The notes under the pieces were generated by a model. The model saw nothing but the letters and a program-made list of their open reading frames with translations, had not been told where the DNA came from and did not search any database. Shown in pieces: positions 8,714 through 16,626 of a DNA stretch of 25,098 bases. Source of the DNA: a virus; IMG/VR virus record IMGVR_UViG_3300005962_000003, positions 1 to 25,098 of that record; one strand, written 5' to 3'. Numbering within the stretch: the first letter of the stretch is position 1; the number at the start of each line of letters is the position of its first letter. A program made the translations under genes and the position numbers.

Positions 8714-8746
8714 TGCATATATACTATGTTGTATATATTAAGACAC
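8714..8746 (-). promoter_or_regulatory. Recurrent AT-rich element, copy B
   Basis: On the minus strand it reads TTAATATATACAACATAGT followed by ATATATGC, sharing the ACATAGTATAT core with copies at 3634-3664 and 22386-22418. It fills the gap between the portal gene and the protease gene. The TTGAG(T/C) box of the other two copies is not kept here, which argues that the core rather than a -35 box is the conserved part. Confidence 0.5.
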
Positions 8747-10642
8747 TTATGGCTCATAAATCACCGTGCACCTGCAATTAATCACCTCACTTGGGTCTAT
8801 AGAATTTGGGTCTCCAGGATACATTAAGCCGTTCGGAAACACCTCACCTATCCATGCTTTTACTCCATCTAGTTGTTGATGGCTTTCCCTTACTGCCTCG
8901 TCCATCGCCGTTACCCAAATTTTGTATTGGAAATCATATGCTTCGTGGTAAGCGAAATTAACATCCTCAACCACACTCGTTAACTCAGTCCTCGCTATCG
9001 TCATCGCTCTTGCTCGTTGAGTTTTGAATGGCTTAATGACATCCATTTTTATATTTTCTACTAGCTCATCGCTTAACTCTCTAACACTTCCATTTTCGTT
9101 AAGGAGGTTACTTATTTTGTTTCTTATTTGTCTCTTCACGCTATCGTTCGTCTTCTTTATTTTCTTTGCGTGTCTGTCAATTATATTATCCACCAGCGTT
9201 CCGAACATGTCTTTTTGCACCTGCTTTCGGTGCACCTCCTTCAAAAAAGAAAAAGCGTTTTTGATATAAAAATCTCTCGTTGTTGCTATCCAATCGTTGT
9301 TTCTATCCACAAAAAATTTATCCAGCTCATGCTCAAAGTCAGCAAGTTTCATTTCACCTTTCAACACAGAAACTACTTTATTAAACATCTCATCGTCAAA
9401 ATTTTTGATATTCTCCGCGATAAGCTTTGTTATAACATTTACAAATTCTTTATCGCTTTTTTTCCTGAAATTGAACGCCTTTACCTTCACCTCTTCCAAC
9501 ATCGTAGTATCAAATGTCTTTTTTATCACGATATTTGTATCAGTCTTACTTTTGTTATTAGTGTTATCGCTTAAACTCACATTTTCGCTATTCTTTGGCT
9601 TTGGTAAATTAAACATCTCCGCTAACTCATCAACGGTGTAGCCCATTTGCCATAGTATCATCATTGCTTGTGCTTTGTCTTTTATGTCTTGCTGCAATAC
9701 TTCAATCGCATCCGTCCTAAATCGTAGTTTTAAGTTTTGCTTTTTAAAGATTTTATTATTAAACTCATCTTCCATCAGTCTCGCTAATGGTATTATTGTC
9801 TCGGCATAGAAAACCTGGTATTGTTGTTTTGCATTAGCATAATTAACGCTATCCGTATCACCCACCAAAAGTCTTGGCACCCCCAAAACTGCTAACACTT
9901 CGTCTCTTATCTTATCTTTCACCGCTAAAGTCCATTCCGGAAACTTCGCGGTAAGCTCCTTCAAGTCGGTTTCGCCCTGCAAATAAAGGAACGAGTAATT
10001 GCCCGATAGTTTTTGCTCCATTTCGTCAATAAACTTTTCTCTCTCACTACTAGGTAATGGTTGTTTGTTAATTAACGCAACAGAAGGTAAGTTGTTTCGT
10101 TTGAAGTTAGTTTCCAACGATGAATTAATAAGGTAGTTTAGTTTTAGCATGTCCTCAATTCCCTTAGTAACGCTATCACCGCGCACTAATCTGTAATAAT
10201 CTGCTTCGTTTGGTATGAAGTGCTTGAAGTGTAGAATATCATCTCCGCTTATCTCTTTCCCTTCTAGAACGTATAACACACCACCATTTGCATTATCCTT
10301 GATTAAAACTTTTATTGGTGGTAATGAAAGAAGATTTGTAATTTTATCACCAACCCTAACGATGTAAACATAAGCATTTCCGTAGGTGTATAAGTCATAA
10401 ACAATTGCACGAATTAAATCATTCATATTTATATTATCCAAGACACTCTTAACCTTCTCGCCTTTCTCATTTACCACTTCAACTTCTAGCCTCTGCAACC
10501 CCCGTATTATCGCCTCTATACCCGCTATAAAATAAGCATTTCTAAAGACATAATCAGGTGACACCTGAATATCTGAAGATGGCAAAACCAACGATGTCTT
10601 TATTTTTTTTAACGCTCCGAACAAAGCATCAAACAGCCCCAT
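8747..10642 (-). CDS. Portal protein fused to MuF-like head morphogenesis domain
   Basis: A 631-residue protein. Residues 1-340 are a HK97-type portal: SPDYVFRNAYFIAGIEAIIRG, then YTYGNAYVYIVRVGDKI, LPPIKVLI, DILHFKHFIPN, and ..DEVLAVLGVPRLLVGD with YANAKQQYQVFYAETIIPL. The portal is the 12-mer ring through which DNA enters the head. Residues about 540-631 are a Phage Mu F / SPP1 gp7-type domain: RAMTIARTELTSV, then DEAVRESHQQLDG and the ending GDPNSIDPSEVINCRCTV. In many phages these are two genes. The middle (340-540) is helical and charged. A GGAGGG ribosome binding site precedes the ATG. Confidence 0.9.
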   Translation of the reverse strand: MGLFDALFGALKKIKTSLVLPSSDIQVSPDYVFRNAYFIAGIEAIIRGLQRLEVEVVNEKGEKVKSVLDNINMNDLIRAIVYDLYTYGNAYVYIVRVGDKITNLLSLPPIKVLIKDNANGGVLYVLEGKEISGDDILHFKHFIPNEADYYRLVRGDSVTKGIEDMLKLNYLINSSLETNFKRNNLPSVALINKQPLPSSEREKFIDEMEQKLSGNYSFLYLQGETDLKELTAKFPEWTLAVKDKIRDEVLAVLGVPRLLVGDTDSVNYANAKQQYQVFYAETIIPLARLMEDEFNNKIFKKQNLKLRFRTDAIEVLQQDIKDKAQAMMILWQMGYTVDELAEMFNLPKPKNSENVSLSDNTNNKSKTDTNIVIKKTFDTTMLEEVKVKAFNFRKKSDKEFVNVITKLIAENIKNFDDEMFNKVVSVLKGEMKLADFEHELDKFFVDRNNDWIATTRDFYIKNAFSFLKEVHRKQVQKDMFGTLVDNIIDRHAKKIKKTNDSVKRQIRNKISNLLNENGSVRELSDELVENIKMDVIKPFKTQRARAMTIARTELTSVVEDVNFAYHEAYDFQYKIWVTAMDEAVRESHQQLDGVKAWIGEVFPNGLMYPGDPNSIDPSEVINCRCTVIYEP

Positions 10643-10676
10643 TTTCTCCCTCCATCTATTATTTTATCAATGGTTG

Positions 10677-11843
10677 CTATTTAACAACAAAATAAAAACC
10701 GCTAGATTTTGTTAGATAAGTTACTGCATAACGCATAGCATCCAAAGCATGATTGGAAAAGTCAACGGGTTCATCAAGCCAACGTCCGTTCTTCTCCTTC
10801 CATGTGTAGTTTTTGAGTTCTTTTATCGTGTTTTGACAATGATTAAGCACCTTGATTTTAAATGTTTTAATATAGTTCACCTCTTCAGTCACCTTCGTTT
10901 TCACACTCGGAACCGCCCACACCCCAGCAAGTTGTAACTCCTTTATCCTATCGGGTTCGGCACTATCACATACCACTAATTCATTCCCTTTTACTTTGCT
11001 TTTAACAATCTTAACAATTTCAGAGTTGATTAAATGTGTTTGGTAAAACTCCTCCAAAATTGTTATTTGTTTTGTGTCCGTGTTTACTGCTAATTTCACC
11101 AAAGCCGTTGGGTCATTATAACCAAAATCAAGCCCCCAAATGATTTTGTCTTTTTCGTTTGGCTCATAGGAATAGATAATTTCAAAACTATCATAGACAA
11201 GCCCCTCAGGAGTAGAAAACTCGCCCAGTGTGTAGATTTTGTAAAGTGTCTCGTTTTGATTTTTTAAGTCCTCCAGTATCCGTTTATACTCCTCGCTTAA
11301 GAATGGATTATCCTTGTAGTTACTACGAATTACTCTGATATCTTTTTCCTCCACCATCACTCGTTCAGAAATAAAACACTCCACAGGATTAAGGGTAAGA
11401 ATGATTTGGTTTTTTGTATTAGTAGGTTTTGATAAACGCATTTTTAAAAGTTGGTAGTCTTCGTATGTAAATTCATTCGCTTCTTCTAACCAGATATAAC
11501 TAAATTCAGTTGATTTGATTTTTTCAGGATTATCTAGTGATGAAAACAAAAGCAAATTGTTGTTAACTGCTAGTAAGTGTTCTGATTTGTTATAAAGGTA
11601 GCGGATATTGAGGTTGTTTAACATCTCCAAGAATGGTAAAATTACTGAAACTCGCAAAGATGGAAAGGTCTTTCTCGTCACAAGGATAAATCTGTCCTGC
11701 TCCGAAAGCAGTTTGTAAATAAGATATTGCATTGTTGCATAACTTTTACCGCTCCTTGCACCACCAACATTTACGATTATTGCTTCTTTAGCATTTATAA
11801 GTTCCTTAAATATTCTCGTTACCTTTACTCTCATCTCTAGCAT
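10677..11843 (-). CDS. terL: Terminase large subunit (ATPase-nuclease)
   Basis: I chose the ATG at 11843 (MLEMRVKVTRIF, 388 residues), which is just after GAGGTGGTGG and overlaps the small terminase gene by 38 bases; an upstream in-frame ATG at 11891 lacks a binding site. The ATPase half has Walker A GGARSGKS (27-34) and Walker B YIWLEEA (116-122), then the coupling motif ILTLNP. The RNase H-like nuclease half has WGLDFGYNDPTAL, VVCDSAEPDR and the last acidic motif NHALDAMRYAV. This arrangement is that of PBSX-type (Terminase_3/6) enzymes, which cut the concatemer and drive DNA into the head through the portal. Confidence 0.95.
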   Translation of the reverse strand: MLEMRVKVTRIFKELINAKEAIIVNVGGARSGKSYATMQYLIYKLLSEQDRFILVTRKTFPSLRVSVILPFLEMLNNLNIRYLYNKSEHLLAVNNNLLLFSSLDNPEKIKSTEFSYIWLEEANEFTYEDYQLLKMRLSKPTNTKNQIILTLNPVECFISERVMVEEKDIRVIRSNYKDNPFLSEEYKRILEDLKNQNETLYKIYTLGEFSTPEGLVYDSFEIIYSYEPNEKDKIIWGLDFGYNDPTALVKLAVNTDTKQITILEEFYQTHLINSEIVKIVKSKVKGNELVVCDSAEPDRIKELQLAGVWAVPSVKTKVTEEVNYIKTFKIKVLNHCQNTIKELKNYTWKEKNGRWLDEPVDFSNHALDAMRYAVTYLTKSSGFYFVVK

Positions 11844-12174
11844 CCACCACCTCAAAAACGATTTTCTTTTCCTCGCCAGACACCATTTCATTACCCGCCA
11901 CCTTCCATCTGTTCGGTCTTCGGTTGGTTAAAAAGAATATCATCGCCCTCACATCACCTCTAACTGCTTTAGCATACAAAGCATCTTCTACCACCATCAC
12001 CGCTATCTCTTCCGCTTCCGCCACCTCTCTAGCAAACTTCTTGTCCTGTTTTAGCCAACGATAGAAAGTCGCTAAAGAAATACCCACACTCTCGCAAGCA
12101 CGATAACGGGCTTGTCCACCATTCAACGCTTCTAGGATTTGTCTTTTTATTATTTCTTTCTTCTCATTCCGCAT
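11806..12174 (-). CDS. terS: Terminase small subunit
   Basis: A 122-residue protein with an N-terminal helix-turn-helix: ALNGGQARYRACESVGIS then LATFYRWLKQDKKF. This is typical of small terminases, which recognise the packaging site and deliver DNA to the large subunit. A helical central segment (AEAEEIAVMVVEDALYAKAV) probably makes the oligomer, and RPNRWK precedes an acidic C-terminal tail. It overlaps the large terminase gene. No strong ribosome binding site is visible before the ATG at 12174, so expression may be kept low. Confidence 0.8.
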   Translation of the reverse strand: MRNEKKEIIKRQILEALNGGQARYRACESVGISLATFYRWLKQDKKFAREVAEAEEIAVMVVEDALYAKAVRGDVRAMIFFLTNRRPNRWKVAGNEMVSGEEKKIVFEVVDARDESKGNENI

Positions 12175-12279
12175 AATTACATAATAAACGATTTTACGGA
12201 GGGTTATGGTAGTAAAAGTATGTATTTTGTTCGCTTTAGGTGTGATAAAGGTAACAAGGAAGTAAAGGGTAGGTAAGGG
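12175..12279. other. Intergenic gap upstream of terS with G-run series
   Basis: About 105 bases without a gene, the largest gap in the block from 12 to 15 kb. On the plus strand it carries successive G runs separated by TAA-like spacers (GTAAAGGGTAGGTAAGGG near 12262), which could be short direct repeats or a two-tier quadruplex. Gaps next to terS often hold the packaging initiation site, so this is a candidate. Near 12185 it also holds TAAACGATTTTA, seen in similar form in other gaps. Confidence 0.35.
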
Positions 12280-13317
12280 TTAGGTTATCTTTTTAAACAC
12301 AAAAACGGGTTCGGTTTTATACCTTCTACCAGTCCCCGGGGCAGAAGACATCATCATTTCTTTTCTTTGTAAGTATTCAAATCCAGCGTCTAAAGCACAC
12401 TGCACCGTCGCATTCTCCAAATCATATTCTTTCCCGCCAATTTTCACATTTGCGATGTTAATAATCATATATGAGTTTCTTTTTAGCTTTTTGTAAACTA
12501 TTTTAAAACTTCTTTTTAGGAAGCCGTCTACCCAGTCATTAAAGGTTGGATATCTCTTCCAGCTCTGCGTATCCTCATCACTATATTTTTCCTTAGCAAA
12601 GTAAGGGGGTGATGTGAACATAATATCAAAGCTTTCGTCCTCCAAGTCATTGTCACAGTCTTCAAACGGTTTATTAATTAATCTAACACGATTTTCCACA
12701 TTTAAAAACTTCGCTAACTTGCGTAAATTCATAAAAGTCTCGGTTGCAGGGTCAACCCCCGTGTAAGAATAATTATGTTTACTACTAATAGCACCAACTA
12801 AACGGCCACCGAAGCCAGCACTCATATCCAGAACACGCGCATTATCAACACCGCAATAGAAATCATAAATACCCTTAGCAACAGATGGTAAAAAATTCTT
12901 AAGTGATTGTTTAAAGCCTACAATTTCGGCGATATGAATAAGAGTATTGAATGTTATATTATGCTCATCCCCAAGAAGCCGCACACACTTATGAACTACC
13001 CTCGCAAACCATTTTTTATCTCTTAATTTTTGAATTGGTGATTTTCCATTCTCCACTCGCCGCAAAAGCCTAAACTTCATAAACAAGTCTGCCGTTGCTA
13101 ACCCTATAGTATCCCGAAAAATGAAGTTATTTGAAACTAATTCTTTAGAGTTTCTTAACAATAACGCTTTAAAATCTCGCACAGCATCGTCATAGTTTCC
13201 CAATAGTTTTATAACTTCGTAATCACTTAAGGTTTGAAATACTTCATATCCCCAGTCGGCTAAATAATCAAGGTCGTTGGAATAATTAACAAATCCAGCA
13301 ATTTGTAGGCTATACAT
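12280..13317 (-). CDS. DNA amino-methyltransferase (N6-adenine or N4-cytosine)
   Basis: A 345-residue protein. The SAM-binding motif I is VLDMSAGFGGRLVGA (162-176), followed by YTGVDPA, and the catalytic motif IV is TSPPYF (235-240). The order motif I then motif IV and the S-P-P-Y form indicate methylation of an exocyclic amino group; base choice cannot be told. Residues 1-150 are an extra N-terminal domain with no motif I recognise, possibly the target-recognition part. It overlaps the ParB-like gene by 8 bases, so the two are translated together. Such phage enzymes usually protect virus DNA from host restriction or mark DNA. No cognate restriction enzyme is seen. Confidence 0.88.
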   Translation of the reverse strand: MYSLQIAGFVNYSNDLDYLADWGYEVFQTLSDYEVIKLLGNYDDAVRDFKALLLRNSKELVSNNFIFRDTIGLATADLFMKFRLLRRVENGKSPIQKLRDKKWFARVVHKCVRLLGDEHNITFNTLIHIAEIVGFKQSLKNFLPSVAKGIYDFYCGVDNARVLDMSAGFGGRLVGAISSKHNYSYTGVDPATETFMNLRKLAKFLNVENRVRLINKPFEDCDNDLEDESFDIMFTSPPYFAKEKYSDEDTQSWKRYPTFNDWVDGFLKRSFKIVYKKLKRNSYMIINIANVKIGGKEYDLENATVQCALDAGFEYLQRKEMMMSSAPGTGRRYKTEPVFVFKKIT

Positions 13318-13870
13318 TCTTTACCACCTCACGCAAAAAATCAGCAACACTTCTACTTCCGAGAAACTTTTTGAATTGCTCGTATAACTCTAGGGGTATT
13401 TCTTCCTTGATGTTACCAAACACGAAAAAAGCAAATAAACCTTCTTTGTTAAAAATATAATCTTCAATACTTCGCTCCTCTTTTTCTAAGTTGATTGTCA
13501 ACTTTCGTAGTTCCCCTAAATCAAGCCCCGTTAAATCTAGGTCGGGGGGTTCCATGTCTTTGATAAATGATTTTAATAGTTCTTCATTAAACTCGCCTTG
13601 AATTTTATTAAGTGCAATATTAAGTGCCTTTTCCCTTGATTTTGGTAAATCCACAACGACACAATCTACTTCCTCAACCCCCAGTTCCTGTAACGCCTTT
13701 AGTCTTTGGTTCCCACCTATCACTTCGTTTTTAGTGTTTATAACAAGCGGTTCCACAACACCGAATTCTCGCAAACTGTTTTTTAATTTTTCCAACATCT
13801 CTAAAGAAATTTTTCTTGGGTTATTATGGTAAAACTTAAGTTCCTTTACTTTTCTCTTTTCTGTTTTCAT
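13310..13870 (-). CDS. ParB/Srx-like domain protein
   Basis: I use the ATG at 13870 (MKTEKRKVKELKFYHNNPRK, 186 residues); a TTG 39 bases upstream is in frame, and neither has a clear ribosome binding site. Residues 1-80 match the ParB N-terminal fold: LKFYHNNPRKIS, a helix with LREFGVVEPLVI, and the signature EVIGGNQRLKAL (49-60). In phages this domain is often fused or adjacent to a methyltransferase, as here, and is thought to bind a nucleotide and sometimes to act as a nuclease. The C-terminal half is helical with an ending like FLREVVKNV. A chromosome-partition role is unlikely without a ParA. Confidence 0.82.
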   Translation of the reverse strand: MKTEKRKVKELKFYHNNPRKISLEMLEKLKNSLREFGVVEPLVINTKNEVIGGNQRLKALQELGVEEVDCVVVDLPKSREKALNIALNKIQGEFNEELLKSFIKDMEPPDLDLTGLDLGELRKLTINLEKEERSIEDYIFNKEGLFAFFVFGNIKEEIPLELYEQFKKFLGSRSVADFLREVVKNV

Positions 13871-13937
13871 ACCAAAAAAATGATAAGTAATTACAGAGAT
13901 TAGATGCAAGAGAAAATGTGTAATGTGACAGGAACGG

Positions 13938-14972
13938 TTATACTAAAACACCGCCCCCGTTAGAGTTTACTAAAACAATTTTACCTTTCTCATCTAAAAC
14001 TACTTGAATTCCGCTTTTTCTTGCATCTTCCAACATTAGATTTTTCCCTTCATTTCTCCACCCCGCTTTTTCAGGTTCCGTCATTACCGCCCACTCCTTA
14101 AAAATCTTATCCAGAAACGAATTAATATTCGGTAGGTATTCAACACTGCTTTTACTTAAATCTAGTATCTTTGCCTTTACGAATTTATACGACATTTGGC
14201 CAAGTTTTGGCAACATCTCTAAACTGACGTAATCCTCCTTATGAATAAGTGTCCTCCATATCTGGTTTACCAACTTTGATTTTAGTATGGTGTTTTGGTT
14301 TTTCAATGCTTTGGCAATAATACTCAAGCTCGGTAGTTGGTTTATAAAGAGTTTCCACCCACCTGCGGGGTTTGTCCTCCTGAAAATCGTCGCGAACATT
14401 AGAATATCTTCTTCTGTATAACTACTCATTTTGTCCCTCAGTGCCCAGACAAACTGCTTGGGCATTTTTTCGGGTATCTTCAGTTTTTCCCAAACTTTGT
14501 TTGCAAACGCAAAAAGCATATCCAACCTTATTTTGTTTTCCTCGTTTTCTTTTGCTTCCTTCTCTACCTTCTCCTCCACTTCTTTCACCTCTTTGCTTAT
14601 TTGTGTTCCGCTTTCAGTCGGTTCCGTTTTTGTCTCTTTTGTTTGTGTTACGAAGATTAATTCGTGTAGTTCCGAAATAGTTTTGTCCCAAAACCCTCTT
14701 CTGTACTCAAAACACCTCGCAAGGAAGGTGCTTTTTAACAAACCCGCAGTGTTAATGTTTTTGGTTTTTTGTAACGCAAAAGCAATAAGAATATCCTTTA
14801 GAATATCCATGTCTTCATAGCTAGTAAGCTCCCCTCGCTCCTGTACCATTAAAATGTAAGTTAGTATTTTTTGTTTGAGTTCTTTATCCCTAAACAGTTT
14901 TAAAACCCTGTTAATTTCCTCCATATAGCCTCCAACTAAATTCTTTACCACTTGCCTCATTTGTTTCATCAT
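13938..14972 (-). CDS. Unknown helical protein, 344 residues
   Basis: I do not recognise this gene. It begins MMKQMRQVVKNLVGGYMEEI with a binding site GAGGAGGGGG. A second start at 14924 (MEEINRVLK) also has one (TTGGAGG), so two forms are possible. Residues 120-155 are a low-complexity charged linker (KEVEEKVEKEAKE) between two helical halves. The C-terminal half has WALRDKMSSYTEEDI and NPAGGWKLFINQLPSL. A two-domain plan with a linker resembles phage replisome organisers or helicase loaders, and its place between the small early-type genes and the methylase would allow this, but there is no motif evidence. Confidence 0.7.
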   Translation of the reverse strand: MMKQMRQVVKNLVGGYMEEINRVLKLFRDKELKQKILTYILMVQERGELTSYEDMDILKDILIAFALQKTKNINTAGLLKSTFLARCFEYRRGFWDKTISELHELIFVTQTKETKTEPTESGTQISKEVKEVEEKVEKEAKENEENKIRLDMLFAFANKVWEKLKIPEKMPKQFVWALRDKMSSYTEEDILMFATIFRRTNPAGGWKLFINQLPSLSIIAKALKNQNTILKSKLVNQIWRTLIHKEDYVSLEMLPKLGQMSYKFVKAKILDLSKSSVEYLPNINSFLDKIFKEWAVMTEPEKAGWRNEGKNLMLEDARKSGIQVVLDEKGKIVLVNSNGGGVLV

Positions 14973-14974
14973 AA

Positions 14975-15454
14975 CTAGTCCCCCTCCTCTGGATATAGAA
15001 ACTTTTTTGAGGTAATAAATCTTCTTAACCCTTTTTCCTGCTCCGACATAAAACTATTATCTGTGTGTTTTCCGTTTACCCTATTGATAAACTCTTCAAA
15101 ATCCTTTAGCCCCAACATGTAACCGCTCAAAAAATATCCAGTTTCAACCTTCATAAAGTGATAATTCTCTTTCGTAAGCAACATCGCTTTAATGATGTAT
15201 CTTAGCATTGTCGCTTGGAAATCGCTCACTTTTCTTTTTAGTCTTATCAGGGTATCTACCATCTTACGAAACATTGTTTTCGTTAGAATTGTCGTCGTGT
15301 TAGCAAATAAGGAAGTTAAGAATTGTGATAATTCTTGGTTCTCTCTTACCGCCCATTCGTTTTCTTTTACCAGCACCCCCACCATGAACGCAACTTTGGC
15401 GTTTAAACTGGGGAAGTATAATTTTTTTGTTTGTTTTATAAACTCCTTAAGCAT
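14975..15454 (-). CDS. Unknown protein, 159 residues
   Basis: A protein starting MLKEFIKQTKKLYFPSLNAK after a full binding site (AAGGAGGTG), so it is a real, well-translated gene. It looks entirely helical, with basic patches (RLKRKVSDF) and no recognised motif. It ends two bases before the next gene, showing an operon. A small inverted repeat (AAGAATT with AATTCTT, 15318-15336) lies inside it. Function unknown. Confidence 0.7.
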   Translation of the reverse strand: MLKEFIKQTKKLYFPSLNAKVAFMVGVLVKENEWAVRENQELSQFLTSLFANTTTILTKTMFRKMVDTLIRLKRKVSDFQATMLRYIIKAMLLTKENYHFMKVETGYFLSGYMLGLKDFEEFINRVNGKHTDNSFMSEQEKGLRRFITSKKFLYPEEGD

Positions 15455-15467
15455 GTTGCACCTCCTT

Positions 15468-15500
15468 AAAAAAATACAAGGGGGATATTAAGCCCCCCTT
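15468..15500 (-). terminator. Terminator overlapping the end of the upstream gene
   Basis: On the minus strand AAGGGGG pairs with CCCCCTT, followed by GTATTTTTTT. The stop codon of the gene ending at 15488 lies inside the loop, so translating ribosomes could affect its folding. The next ribosome binding site begins right after the T run. Confidence 0.8.
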
Positions 15501-16294
15501 ATGATATCTTGTATTTTTCTTTTAACGGCCATTAGTCTTCTAACTTTCTCCTCATCGCCGCCCGCTTCGGCAATGAGTTTGTTAAGTTTTGAATGAATTA
15601 ACCTCGCTTTTTCGCTAATATCATTCTTCTGTGACACAAATTTAATAAACTTCTCTTCAAACACACCCGTCACTATATCCTCAAGTGAGTTAGTATTTTG
15701 GTGTTGATGGTTTTGAGGTTGATGGTTTTGTGTTTGTTGGTTTATTTTTGTTGTTGTTTCTTTAGCGGTTTCGGTGTCTACGGCATCCTCATCTTGCGTA
15801 AAAATGTTTGAGAGTCCCAAAATATGTAAAACTGCATCTACAATAGCCCTTTTCTCCGCCATCTTCAGTAGTGTGTTAGCAAGTGACTTGACAGCAATCG
15901 CTTGCGGAATATTCTTATTAATAAGCCTTTGGATTTGTAAATAATACTTAACCTCGTTACTACTAGCAACCCCGAAACCCTCCGACACTATTCTGTCGTT
16001 CTTATCCAATATCCGTGATTTAATCGTATAAGAAATTTCTGTGTCGTTTTCGTTTCTGTCCAAAACGGAAACTGATATTCTTAAGCCGAGTGCATAGGCA
16101 ATTTTTTCTGCACCCGCTTTGAAGAGGAAAGGTTTTGAAACTCCCTCCACAGTTCCGTAATCCTCCCCTTCCTTGAGGAGGCTTTTTATGAAATTATGGA
16201 ACTGTTTAACCTCCTCCAGGCGTTCTTTGAAATTTTGGAGTTGAGATTGCGACATCTCAACTCCACTTGAAATTGTCGTTATGTAGTTTTCCAT
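15488..16294 (-). CDS. Phage protein with KPxLxKxGAEK motif, possibly recombination-related
   Basis: A 268-residue protein. The N-terminal half has KEGEDYGTVEGVSKPFLFK then AGAEKIAYALGL (41-70), a strand-rich section (ISYTIKSRILDKN, IVSEGFGVASSNEVKY) and ANTLLKMAEKRAIVDAVL with LSNIFTQDEDA (about 138-172). This combination defines a phage and plasmid family I know only as uncharacterised, near recombination genes. The M-A-x-K-R-A-x-V-D-A segment recalls Rad52/DdrA-like annealing proteins, so single-strand annealing is a possibility, not a finding. Residues 185-200 are a Q/N/H linker with a near repeat (NHQPQNHQHQN). It has its own upstream repeat element and a terminator inside its end. Confidence 0.72.
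   Translation of the reverse strand: MENYITTISSGVEMSQSQLQNFKERLEEVKQFHNFIKSLLKEGEDYGTVEGVSKPFLFKAGAEKIAYALGLRISVSVLDRNENDTEISYTIKSRILDKNDRIVSEGFGVASSNEVKYYLQIQRLINKNIPQAIAVKSLANTLLKMAEKRAIVDAVLHILGLSNIFTQDEDAVDTETAKETTTKINQQTQNHQPQNHQHQNTNSLEDIVTGVFEEKFIKFVSQKNDISEKARLIHSKLNKLIAEAGGDEEKVRRLMAVKRKIQDIIRGA
16237..16264 (-). repeat. Perfect hairpin inside the 5' part of the gene
   Basis: GGAGTTGAGAT (16237-16247) and ATCTCAACTCC (16254-16264) are perfect 11-base arms around a 6-base loop. It lies 30-57 bases inside the coding sequence that starts at 16294. It belongs to a set of similar hairpins in neighbouring genes. Confidence 0.85.
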
Positions 16295-16316
16295 AGATTT
16301 ACCCTCCTTAAAATAT

Positions 16317-16336
16317 TTCCCATATTGTTCAGATAA
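16317..16336 (-). promoter_or_regulatory. Repeated leader element, copy 1
   Basis: Reads TTATCTGAACAATATGGGA on the minus strand, between a terminator T run and the ribosome binding site of the gene at 16294. Unlike the other three copies it is followed by AATA rather than TAAA, so the flanking TTTATC/GATAAA dyad is broken here. Confidence 0.7.
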
Positions 16337-16360
16337 AAAAAAGGGGGCACGAAGCCCCCT
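16334..16360 (-). terminator. Strong rho-independent terminator
   Basis: AGGGGGC pairs with GCCCCCT around a 5-base loop (TTCGT on the minus strand), followed by eight T residues that run directly into the repeated leader element of the next gene. Confidence 0.92.
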
Positions 16361-16366
16361 AAAAAG

Positions 16367-16591
16367 TTAAGAATTGCTCCCATATTTCCTTAAAAGCCCT
16401 TCCAAAGCACCTATTATTTCCAGAATTTGTGATTTTGGAAATGCAGGGGCTTTCATGTAGTATTGCTCCCACAACACCCCAATTAGAGTTTTAGTTGCTT
16501 CTAAAGCTCCCTCCTCTTCAATTATGCCGTCTAAATCCCAAACGATCTCCGAAAACCCCTCTTTTAGTTCCTTTTTCAGTTCCTCTTCCAT
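16367..16591 (-). CDS. Small unknown acidic protein, 74 residues
   Basis: I place the start at the ATG at 16591 (MEEELKKELKEGFSEIVWDL), preceded by AAGGAGGTGTGT; an in-frame GTG six bases earlier lies inside that site. The protein is acidic and appears all-helical, with a conserved-looking centre (EATKTLIGVLWEQYYMKAP). It is the only gene after acrIII-1 in the same short unit, separated from it by a stem-loop and ending just before a strong terminator. Small acidic proteins next to a known anti-CRISPR are typical candidates for further anti-defence proteins, but nothing in the sequence itself shows that function. Confidence 0.7.
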   Translation of the reverse strand: MEEELKKELKEGFSEIVWDLDGIIEEEGALEATKTLIGVLWEQYYMKAPAFPKSQILEIIGALEGLLRKYGSNS

Positions 16592-16604
16592 ACACACCTC
16601 CTTA

Positions 16605-16626
16605 AAAGGAAGCTTCGGCTTCCTTT
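16605..16626 (-). other. Stem-loop between acrIII-1 and the next gene
   Basis: AAAGGAAGC and GCTTCCTTT form perfect 9-base arms around a 4-base loop. The acrIII-1 stop codon overlaps the first arm, and the ribosome binding site of the next gene follows directly. Only a short T run follows, so it may be a weak terminator or an mRNA end-stabilising or processing hairpin. Confidence 0.75.

Noticed and set aside
14431-14820. Plus-strand open frames opposite the 344-residue gene
   Set aside because: They are serine- and phenylalanine-rich shadows of the charged linker region on the minus strand.
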